25,709 nt of DNA from DATGFK01 sp040007395. GTDB lineage: Bacteria; Chloroflexota; Anaerolineae; Aggregatilineales; UBA2796. The stretch spans positions 1-25,709 of the forward strand of contig JBDTVG010000170.1 in the NCBI GenBank assembly GCA_040007395.1, written 5' to 3'. The notes beneath the pieces are model-generated. The model made no database searches. It was given only the letters and a program-made list of their open reading frames with translations, and was not told the origin of the DNA. The translations under genes were made by a program, and so were the position numbers. This document shows, piece by piece, positions 15,306 to 22,369 of the stretch (its first letter is position 1; every line of letters starts with the position of its first letter).

Positions 15306-15406
15306 TTAAAAATCCCCGCTGCACATAAGGCAATGAAGGCGTAGGCCAAATGAGCGAACGCCAGATAGTTGACCCTTTGGGTGAGGGCTGCGTAAGGTGA
15401 GTCATC

Positions 15407-17452
15407 CTAGAAAAACGCCCCATTCATAGCCGTTGCGGTGAGTTCAGGCGGCAGATTTTGCAGGGCTTCGGGGCGGGCGGTTGCCACGATAATCTGTACC
15501 ACGCCGCCGTACTCCGTATGAATGCGGGCGAGATCCTTGGTCATTGCCACAAGATCGGCCTCGTCGATTTCGGCAGTACCGGGCGTGTCAATGATCAAAA
15601 AATCGGGGTGGCGGCCTAGCCCGTTCCGCACTTGCAGCAGCATCAAGGCCAGATGGAAAGCTACCTTAAACTTGACCCGTTCGCTGCGGGCGAGATCGTT
15701 GTGTCCGATCTGCATCCCGCCCTGATAGAGCTTGACGTAGCGCTTCTCATCGATGATCACCTTTTCGAGATCGGGCACCCCGAACTGGGTAGCAAGTTGA
15801 ACTACGAGATCGCCCAATTGAGCGAACGCATTTTCGTAGACGGCGAATACCGACTCGTCGGCAATCTCGGCGGCAGTTTGCAGAATCAAGTGCCAGCGGG
15901 CTGCCGTCTCGACCTCGTTCTGTTCCGCGTCCATTTCGGCAAGGCTGCGCCGTAACTGCTCAAGCTGTCCATCGATCTGACCCTTACGCACCAGCAAATT
16001 AGCGTAGGTCGTGCTGAATCCTTCGCGGGCTTGCTTGACGTTCGTCTCAAGTTCACGGCCTAACCGTGCCGCTTCATCTTGACCCACATCTAATCGATTT
16101 TCGCGATCCACAATATCTTGCTGGACACGCTTCAACACCGCCCGCAGCGACGCAAGATCCTGATCGCGTTCTCGGAGAATAGTGCGGATGTCGCCCTGAA
16201 TACGCGCCCGCTGGATGGGCTGTGAACAGACGTGGCAGGTTTGCTGCTGCTTCTCTGTCGCCATGCGCTGCTGGTCGTTCACCGCCGACTCACAGTGCGG
16301 GCAGCGGGTGACGACCAAACTGTTGACCAGATATTCGACTTCGCCTTGTTCGCGCAAAGCAACCTTTTCGCGTTCGACTTCGAGCATGTTCCGTTCGAGT
16401 CCGGCCTGCTGTGCATCCAGCGCCGCGATCTCCTCGATCAACTGGTTTTGTTCGGCAAGTGTCGCTGCGCGGCGTTCGCGCAAAGCCACAAACGAATTAT
16501 CCGATTCGACGGGAGTTTGCGGCACTTCGACGGTAGCTAGCGCCTGCTGCACCTGACGGCTTTCCTGTTCCAACGCGGCGATCTGATCAGTCACGTTGGA
16601 GCGCTTGCCGCTGACCCGTGACCGCGCCCGTCCGTAGGCCTCTTTGGCGAAATCGGCTTGCACTTGAATCTCGGCAACAGTGCGCGATTGCTCGATGCCC
16701 AGCATCATTTCAAGGATCTTGCGATCTTGCCGCCCATAGCCTTTCATCGGATCGATGATCAGGTGATCATAGGAGTCGTCGTCAATATGAATGGCGTGAG
16801 CGTAGGTACGCCATGTGGTGCTGTGCGCGTGCAGATCGGGATCGTCTTTTTCGCCACTGTGAGCAGTCCAGCGCAGGGTGGTAATACCAAGCTGCTGCAT
16901 GAAGAACAGGTCAATCGCCTCGCGCATTTCGTCGCGAGTGGCGAACAGCGTAAACGGTTGTGCCGTCCCCAGATCGATCATGTTCAGGCCGACGAAGCCG
17001 TGATAGATGCCGCCCGTTACGCCATCGTTGGCACGGATAATATGGCTGGTGAACTGGGCTTCGCCCACCGAAAACTCCACCAGAATATCATGCAGCCAAG
17101 GGCGGATACGTTTGGGAATGCCGCTGTCCGATCCCGTGATCGCCCATAAGATACAATTCAGAATTGTTGATTTTCCTGTACCGTTGCTGCCGACCCACGC
17201 CCACAATCCAGTACCGAGTTTGCGCTGATACTGGAACGGCTCAAGCACGCCATCGCCGTTGACCTTCTGCCCAATAATCGTTACGCCATGCACGATGAGG
17301 CGACCTTGCGGCGTGGGGGCGGTATCACGCAAGCTGTCATCGATCCCGGCATCGGTCAGTACATCGCGCACCAACGTTTCGGTAATCGCCGGGTTGGTCG
17401 GCGCGAGGGTTTGCGTAGTTTCCTGAATGAGTTTTTCAAACGACAGCATCAT
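15407..17452 (-). CDS. SMC/Rad50-like ABC ATPase with CxxC...CxxC zinc hook-like insert (ABC-3C-type)
   Basis: 681-aa ATPase. After a ~50-residue N-terminal extension, the ABC head begins; Walker A is GSNGTGKST (88-96). Long charged helices (~255-375 and ~415-520) form a predicted coiled coil broken by CPHC (C384, C387) and CHVC (C406, C409), a zinc-ribbon/hook arrangement at the hairpin tip. The C-terminal head carries a divergent signature helix (LARSERVKFKVAFHLAL, 587-603) and Walker B FLIIDTPG (618-625). The IDTPG form is like the IDSP type of conflict-system ATPases, not the DEP of Rad50. ATG 17452 is preferred (GGAG 9 nt upstream); the frame runs on to 17521. It overlaps the partner gene's end by 17 nt, so the two are translationally coupled. 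DNA binding and a defence role are inferred. Confidence 0.85.
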   Translation of the reverse strand: MMLSFEKLIQETTQTLAPTNPAITETLVRDVLTDAGIDDSLRDTAPTPQGRLIVHGVTIIGQKVNGDGVLEPFQYQRKLGTGLWAWVGSNGTGKSTILNCILWAITGSDSGIPKRIRPWLHDILVEFSVGEAQFTSHIIRANDGVTGGIYHGFVGLNMIDLGTAQPFTLFATRDEMREAIDLFFMQQLGITTLRWTAHSGEKDDPDLHAHSTTWRTYAHAIHIDDDSYDHLIIDPMKGYGRQDRKILEMMLGIEQSRTVAEIQVQADFAKEAYGRARSRVSGKRSNVTDQIAALEQESRQVQQALATVEVPQTPVESDNSFVALRERRAATLAEQNQLIEEIAALDAQQAGLERNMLEVEREKVALREQGEVEYLVNSLVVTRCPHCESAVNDQQRMATEKQQQTCHVCSQPIQRARIQGDIRTILRERDQDLASLRAVLKRVQQDIVDRENRLDVGQDEAARLGRELETNVKQAREGFSTTYANLLVRKGQIDGQLEQLRRSLAEMDAEQNEVETAARWHLILQTAAEIADESVFAVYENAFAQLGDLVVQLATQFGVPDLEKVIIDEKRYVKLYQGGMQIGHNDLARSERVKFKVAFHLALMLLQVRNGLGRHPDFLIIDTPGTAEIDEADLVAMTKDLARIHTEYGGVVQIIVATARPEALQNLPPELTATAMNGAFF

Positions 17453-18128
17453 GCGCTGGGTCTCCAAAAGTCTGTTCGTAGCGAGTGCGGATATACGGGA
17501 TGAGCGGCAAAGTCGCGGCAATCGCCGGATTGAGATCGGGCGCGAGATAGCTCATCATCGCCAGATCGTAGTGTTCCAAGCGGTTGAAGTTCGCCGCCAC
17601 GAGTTCGCTTTGCAAGCGATACCACTCGAAGGTTGGCGCTGATTTCAGAATCTTTTGCACAAACTCGACTCCGGGCGTTTCCAGCACGACCTGATGCGTA
17701 AACTGGCGCGAACGGGCAAACGAGGGTCGATCACTGAGCAGGTGGCGGGCGGTGAGATAGCTCAAGCTGAAGTCGAGGTCTTCCAAGTGAGAGTGTGTCG
17801 CGTTGGGCAATTTCACGCGCCGCACATCCGCCTGATTGTCCTTGAGCATTCGCTGGATCGCTTCACGGACGTTCGGGTTGGTTTCCTCGACTCGTTCCGG
17901 CGCAGAACCAAAGGATCGTAGCAGGGCCAGCGCCAGATGCCCCGGTTCGCGTACCCAAAAGTCGAACAATTGCAGCCGCGTGAGCGAGTCGATCTGGCGA
18001 GTTTCACCTTCGAGCAGCGTGTTGATCGGCTGCCCGCAGTAGTAGAGGATGACCAGCAGGCGGGCGACATGCCGCTCGAAATATGGCGACGGCCCACTCT
18101 CTTGAGTTTTCGGAATCGATGAGGTCAA
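17436..18128 (-). CDS. Putative ABC-3C middle-component protein (partner of the ABC ATPase)
   Basis: 230-aa protein, probably soluble. Near its N-terminus it has a helical segment, ARLLVILYYCGQP, followed by SLTRLQLFDFWVREPGHLALALL (48-70). This resembles the hydrophobic helix plus 'K/L-L-DF-hP-L' winged-helix-like start of ABC-three-component middle components. A strand-rich centre (TPGVEFVQKIL) and a further helical region (FNRLEHYDLAMMSYLAP) follow. The resemblance is by eye and needs a profile search. The start is TTG 18128; there is no early ATG or GTG in frame, and a perfect extended -10 box lies ~55 nt upstream. Its 3' end overlaps the ATPase start by 17 nt, the gene order known for ABC-3C operons. 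Confidence 0.68.
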   Translation of the reverse strand: MTSSIPKTQESGPSPYFERHVARLLVILYYCGQPINTLLEGETRQIDSLTRLQLFDFWVREPGHLALALLRSFGSAPERVEETNPNVREAIQRMLKDNQADVRRVKLPNATHSHLEDLDFSLSYLTARHLLSDRPSFARSRQFTHQVVLETPGVEFVQKILKSAPTFEWYRLQSELVAANFNRLEHYDLAMMSYLAPDLNPAIAATLPLIPYIRTRYEQTFGDPAHDAVV

Positions 18129-18181
18129 TAGTCGCTTTTCTTCAACTGAACCGGACGATGCAATCTGCTAACACGACTCAC

Positions 18182-18190
18182 ATTATAGCA
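18182..18190 (-). promoter_or_regulatory. Extended -10 promoter for the middle-component/ATPase pair
   Basis: On the minus strand the sequence reads TGCTATAATG: a TGn motif directly followed by consensus TATAAT. The predicted start of transcription is roughly 45-50 nt before the TTG at 18128. No good -35 is seen, as expected for extended -10 promoters. Confidence 0.5.
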
Positions 18191-18231
18191 GTCCGGCGTA
18201 TTTGTGCTGGATACTTGAGCAGTGCTAACGA

Positions 18232-18240
18232 TGTTATAAT
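18232..18240 (+). promoter_or_regulatory. Extended -10 promoter for the GT2 gene
   Basis: TGTTATAAT on the plus strand is a TGn motif plus consensus TATAAT, ~180 nt before the glycosyltransferase ATG at 18421. It faces away from the minus-strand box 50 bp to its left, so the two make a divergent promoter pair in the 18129-18420 gap. Nothing else was recognised in that gap. Confidence 0.45.
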
Positions 18241-18420
18241 GCGACACTTTCATGCGAAAATCTGCGATCTTGTGGTAAGCTAGTCAGCCTGTGCCATACA
18301 GACTTTGTGTGTTTGGCTGGCAAAAGCGGTTACGTTGTGGTTTCGTTGGATTAGCACCTCCATCTGGCACGAGTTCCCGGCTCGGTTTGGATCATGGGCT
18401 GTGGACGCGAAAGGTTGTGG

Positions 18421-19950
18421 ATGTTGTTGGCACTCGCCGTTATTTTCCTTCGGATTGTATATTTAGCTTGTATCACGACCCTCATCCTGTATACTACAGG
18501 TCAGATATACGTCTTATATACCTATATCCGGCATTATCCCCTTCGTTCCAGCAACAACGCGCTGCCACCCCTACCAGAGATTGCCGCCGATAAACTCCCT
18601 ACCGTTACGGTACAACTGCCGCTATTCAACGAACGCTATGTTGCCCGCCGGATTATCGAGGCGGCGGCAGCCTTGGATTACCCGCATGATCGTCTGACAA
18701 TTCAAGTGCTGGACGATTCGATTGATGACACAACCGAACTGATTCAGGCACGTATTCAACAGCTTCAAACCGAAGGTTTAGCGATTGACCTGATCCATCG
18801 TACAGATCGTGTTGGCTACAAAGCCGGAGCGCTGGCAAATGGATTGTGCCATTCTCAGAGCGAATTTGTGGCGATTTTCGATGCCGATTTCGTCCCACAG
18901 CCAGACTTCTTGCGAAAAACAGTGCCGTATTTCCTGACCGACGAGTGTATCGGCGTGGTGCAGGCGCGGTGGGGACACTTAAACGATACCGATAACCTGC
19001 TAACGCGCAGCCAAGCGTTAGCCATTGACAGCCATTTCGCCGTTGAGCAGTATGCACGTTTCGCCGGAAACCTGATCTTTCCATTCAATGGAAGCTGCGG
19101 GTTATGGCGGCGGCGCTGCATTGAGGATGCGGGCGGCTGGCACACCGACACGCTCACCGAGGACTTTGATCTGAGCTATCGCGCCCAGATCAAAGGCTGG
19201 CGGTTTATCTTTGTGCGCGATGTCGTTGTCCCCGGCGAAGTTCCGGCGCAGATGGCGGCCTACCGCCAGCAGCAATCACGGTGGGCCAAAGGCTCGACTC
19301 AAGTGCTGCTCAAACTGGCGAACCCGCTGCTACACTCGAACCTCAGTCTTCGCCAACGGATCATGGGTCTGCTGCAACTGTTTCAATATGCCATCCAGCC
19401 CGTGATGCTGCTGACCCTGCTGTTAACGCCGCTGATGATCCTGACCCACTCGCTGATCGACTTGTCCATTGCACCGGTGGGTATCATGGGCTTAGGCGCT
19501 CCGCTGCTGTGCATGTTGGGTCAACAGGCGCTGTACTACGATTGGGTCGAACGCAGTCTATACTTTCCGTTCCTGACGCTGTTTGCCAGCGGCATGGCGG
19601 TCAATAACAGCCGCGCCTCGATTGGGGCACTCGTCGGCAAACCGAGCGAGTTCAAGCGCACACCCAAATTCCACCTCGACGGCAATTCAAGCCAACAAAG
19701 CCGACAATGGCAGCGCAGTCACTATAGCGCTTTGACGGGCAGTGATGTGTGGTGGGAGATCGGCTTTGGGTTGTATGCACTGTCCGCCGCGCTGCTTTCC
19801 TACCAGATCGCGCCGTCGTTCACGATCTATTTTGCAGTCTATGCCACCGCTTTTCTGGGGGTCGCAGGCTGGGAGTTCATGGATAGATTGACTCTGCTTC
19901 GACCTGTCCCCAACCCCGAAACGGAGACACTGCCCCAAGCGAGTCGCTAA
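18421..19950 (+). CDS. Membrane GT2 glycosyltransferase (cellulose/mannan synthase-like)
   Basis: 509-aa processive-type family 2 glycosyltransferase. An N-terminal membrane helix (~2-38) leads to the cytoplasmic catalytic domain with VQLPLFNERYV (64-74), D98/D99 in VLDDSIDDT, DAD at 154-156, TED at 246-248 and Q284-x-x-R-W288 in QQQSRW, the full D,DxD,TED,QxxRW set of polymerising beta-glycan synthases. Two to four membrane helices follow (~315-385), with another pair near the C-terminus (~435-485). It should polymerise sugars from a nucleotide donor across the membrane; similarity is to cellulose synthase-like and beta-mannan synthase proteins, and the sugar is unassigned. ATG 18421 is preferred because GAAAGG lies 6 nt upstream; ATG 18394 is in frame but has a poor site. 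Confidence 0.9.
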   Translation: MLLALAVIFLRIVYLACITTLILYTTGQIYVLYTYIRHYPLRSSNNALPPLPEIAADKLPTVTVQLPLFNERYVARRIIEAAAALDYPHDRLTIQVLDDSIDDTTELIQARIQQLQTEGLAIDLIHRTDRVGYKAGALANGLCHSQSEFVAIFDADFVPQPDFLRKTVPYFLTDECIGVVQARWGHLNDTDNLLTRSQALAIDSHFAVEQYARFAGNLIFPFNGSCGLWRRRCIEDAGGWHTDTLTEDFDLSYRAQIKGWRFIFVRDVVVPGEVPAQMAAYRQQQSRWAKGSTQVLLKLANPLLHSNLSLRQRIMGLLQLFQYAIQPVMLLTLLLTPLMILTHSLIDLSIAPVGIMGLGAPLLCMLGQQALYYDWVERSLYFPFLTLFASGMAVNNSRASIGALVGKPSEFKRTPKFHLDGNSSQQSRQWQRSHYSALTGSDVWWEIGFGLYALSAALLSYQIAPSFTIYFAVYATAFLGVAGWEFMDRLTLLRPVPNPETETLPQASR

Positions 19951-19982
19951 CCATTCTCAGCGCGGTTACACGATCAACTCGC

Positions 19983-20044
19983 GGGAGACCACATAGGGTC
20001 TCCCCTACGAAATATCCTGTAGGGGACGGCCTGTGTGCCGTCCC
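19983..20044. repeat. Double-hairpin intergenic repeat, copy 3
   Basis: Left stem GGGAGACC (19983-19990) with GGTCTCCC (19997-20004). Core CCCCTAC (20002-20008) with GTAGGGG (20019-20025). Right stem GGGACGGC (20023-20030) with GCCGTCCC (20037-20044). All stems are perfect. It lies between two same-strand genes, GT2 and the SGNH-domain protein. Confidence 0.75.
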
Positions 20045-20167
20045 GCTGCGGTGCCTCAAAGATATAGCTTCCCTAAAATACATTTTGCTATTTTGCCACA
20101 GCGCGACAGCGGGGCTAAGATTATCTACGGTAGCGGAATTTTTTTATGAGTAAAGTGATTATAAAAC

Positions 20168-22225
20168 ATGGCAACGATTATTACGCCCTATGACAGCGAG
20201 ATAGCGGTGTGGGTTCACAAGGGTCAGAGTGTCCCAGAAGCAACAATTGACCAGTTGGCGCAAAAGCTCCGCCGCACTGCGCCTGCCGTGAGTCAGGTGT
20301 TTGTCAAGACCAGTGATGGCAGCGATTGGATGGCAAAATTCGACACGAAAGCGTCAATGGCAATCGATGGGCCAGCCGCGATTGGTCGGTGGGTCACGAC
20401 GCTGCAAAAGTACGGCCTTGAGTTCCATGCGTGGTGTGTTCCACGCGGCCTCAATATCGATGCCGAAGCCAACGTGATTACACAGGCGTGCAAAGTCCCC
20501 GGCGTGCGCTCGATGATTCTTGATGTGGAGCCATATGCTAATTTTTGGGCGGGGGGCAAAGCGGGAGTTCGTCCGCTGATGACCCGCATCCGGGCGGCAA
20601 TTCCCGGTGCGTTCCACATCGGTATGGCGGTTGATCCTCGGCCTCAGCACATGGCGACGATCTTTGCCGATGAGTGGTTCCCGTTTGTCAACAGCGTACA
20701 TCTACAATTGTATTGGGTGACTTTTGGCGTTACCCCGGAAGTCGCGCTCGATCAGGGGTATAAAGCGTGGGCAGGCTATAACCGTCCACTGTTCCCGATC
20801 TTGGAAGGCTATGGCACGGATGCGGGTAGCATTGACCGGGCGCGGACTCTGGCAATCAACACGTATAAGTCGGTGGGAGTCAGCTATTGGGTTTACGGGC
20901 AGATGCAGCCGGGTGATTTTGCCGCGATTAACCGCAATATGGATGGCTCGGTTGGCGCTGTGCCACCCGGTGCAGATGGCAGCACGCCGACCTACGGCCC
21001 AACGATTACCGTCGTCGGTGGTGGAGCGGGCTATTCCGACGGCGCTTATCAAGGGGTCGCCCCGGCGCTGGCGACTTTCCAAACCTATCAAAATACGATA
21101 GGCGGCATAGGCAAATATCACAGTACCAACGATGGCGTAGCCAATGTCTATGCGCGGTGGGACCCTCAGATCAAGCAAAGCGGCTGGTACACCATTGAAG
21201 CGTTTATACCGACCACTCACGCCACGACGGGCAAGGCACGCTACAAACTGCATGGGGTCAAGAACGCGCCCACCGAAGTGATCACGACGCTGCCGCAAAC
21301 CTACTACAACAACGAATGGGCGATGATCGGCACGTTTCAGATCGATGCAGCGGCGAAGGAAGCCGGGGTTATCTATCTCAACGACTGGACATTTGAGCCG
21401 GGATTGGAATTGGCTTTCGATGCGCTGCGCTGGCGACCTGTTACGGGGACAAGCGGCGGTAACACCGGGATAATCTCGAATATCACGCCCCGCGCCAAAG
21501 AGATTTTTCTGAAAGGTAAGGCGCTCGGCTTACGCACCAACGTGTTCTCGAAGGTGGGCGATAGCATCACGTTTTCGCCGTCGTTCTTGACCCCCATTGG
21601 GCAGGGGCAATATGATCTTGCCGCGTACAGTGCCGAACTGTTGCCCGTGATCCAGTTTTTCTCGCAGCAAACTGCCCGCGTCGGAAATTCGTTCGCCAAT
21701 CCATCGCTGGCGGCTGGCCCCGGCTGGAAAGCCGATACGCTCTTTTTGCCAGCGTGGAGCGATCCGTGTGGCAGCGAACAATGTCTGCTGTGCGAATATA
21801 ACCGCGTCAAGCCTGCCGTTGCGCTGATCATGATCGGCACCAACGATTCATCTGATGTCGCCCCGGCGGATTACACGAAGAATCTACACCGCTTGTTAGA
21901 CACCACAATCAACATGGGGATTTTGCCCGTCATCAGCACGATTCCCCCCAAGCGGCTCGATCCCGTGAATAACGCGAAGGTCGATCAGTGGAATACCATT
22001 ATTCGCGGTATTGCGGTGGAATATCAGATCCCGCTGTGGGATTACTGGTCGACAATGGTTAACGCGCCTAATCAGGGGATCAGCAGCGATGGCGTGCATC
22101 CTTCGGCTCCGGCGAATGGCGCGACGGGCAGCTTCACGCCCGCCAATCTGGTGTACGGCTATAACATTCGCAATCTGACGGCGTTGCAGGTGCTCAACGC
22201 GATCTGGAAACAGGTCTTGTCGTAA
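20168..22225 (+). CDS. Three-domain protein: TIM-barrel-like / golvesin-like / SGNH hydrolase
   Basis: 685-aa protein. Residues 1-~258 look like a (beta/alpha)8 domain related to glycosidase-type barrels (SQVFVKTSDG, FHAWCVPRG, SMILDVEPYANFW with D119 and E121, VHLQLYW, YWVYGQMQPGDF). Residues ~277-425 form a beta-rich module similar to golvesin C-terminal-like domains (GYSDGAYQG, YARWDP, SGWYTIEAFIP, AFDALRWRPV). Residues ~440-685 are an SGNH/GDSL-like hydrolase with the nucleophile Ser466 in KVGDSITF, IGTND (556-560) and the D641-x-x-H644 dyad in SSDGVHPS. Such enzymes de-esterify carbohydrates or lipids. No signal peptide is evident, which is odd for carbohydrate-active modules. The ATG at 20168 has a weak ribosome-binding site. 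It follows the GT2 gene on the same strand, so a polysaccharide role is possible. Confidence 0.82.
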   Translation: MATIITPYDSEIAVWVHKGQSVPEATIDQLAQKLRRTAPAVSQVFVKTSDGSDWMAKFDTKASMAIDGPAAIGRWVTTLQKYGLEFHAWCVPRGLNIDAEANVITQACKVPGVRSMILDVEPYANFWAGGKAGVRPLMTRIRAAIPGAFHIGMAVDPRPQHMATIFADEWFPFVNSVHLQLYWVTFGVTPEVALDQGYKAWAGYNRPLFPILEGYGTDAGSIDRARTLAINTYKSVGVSYWVYGQMQPGDFAAINRNMDGSVGAVPPGADGSTPTYGPTITVVGGGAGYSDGAYQGVAPALATFQTYQNTIGGIGKYHSTNDGVANVYARWDPQIKQSGWYTIEAFIPTTHATTGKARYKLHGVKNAPTEVITTLPQTYYNNEWAMIGTFQIDAAAKEAGVIYLNDWTFEPGLELAFDALRWRPVTGTSGGNTGIISNITPRAKEIFLKGKALGLRTNVFSKVGDSITFSPSFLTPIGQGQYDLAAYSAELLPVIQFFSQQTARVGNSFANPSLAAGPGWKADTLFLPAWSDPCGSEQCLLCEYNRVKPAVALIMIGTNDSSDVAPADYTKNLHRLLDTTINMGILPVISTIPPKRLDPVNNAKVDQWNTIIRGIAVEYQIPLWDYWSTMVNAPNQGISSDGVHPSAPANGATGSFTPANLVYGYNIRNLTALQVLNAIWKQVLS

Positions 22226-22268
22226 GGTTTGAATCATTCACCGAACGCGGCAGGCATAGGTAGGGTAG

Positions 22269-22337
22269 GCGGACAGGGCAGGCCCTGTCCCTACATTAAG
22301 GCGTAAATCGTGTAGGGACAATGCCTGCGTTGTCCGC
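22269..22337. repeat. Double-hairpin intergenic repeat, copy 4
   Basis: Left stem GGACAGGG (22271-22278) with CCCTGTCC (22283-22290). Core CCCTACA (22289-22295) with TGTAGGG (22311-22317). Right stem GGACAA (22316-22321) with TTGTCC (22330-22335). The outer ends GCGGACA and TGTCCGC are also complementary. It lies between convergent genes. Confidence 0.72.
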
Positions 22338-22369
22338 TGAAGAGGCTGACCATGCTTGTTTGAAATTGG

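Noticed and set aside
16658..17149. 163-aa plus-strand frame inside the ABC ATPase
   Set aside because: It is a shadow of the ATPase coding strand with no motif or ribosome-binding site.
17453..17521. Longer N-terminus for the ABC ATPase
   Set aside because: It would overlap the partner gene far more and has no ribosome-binding site; the ATG at 17452 has GGAG 9 nt upstream.
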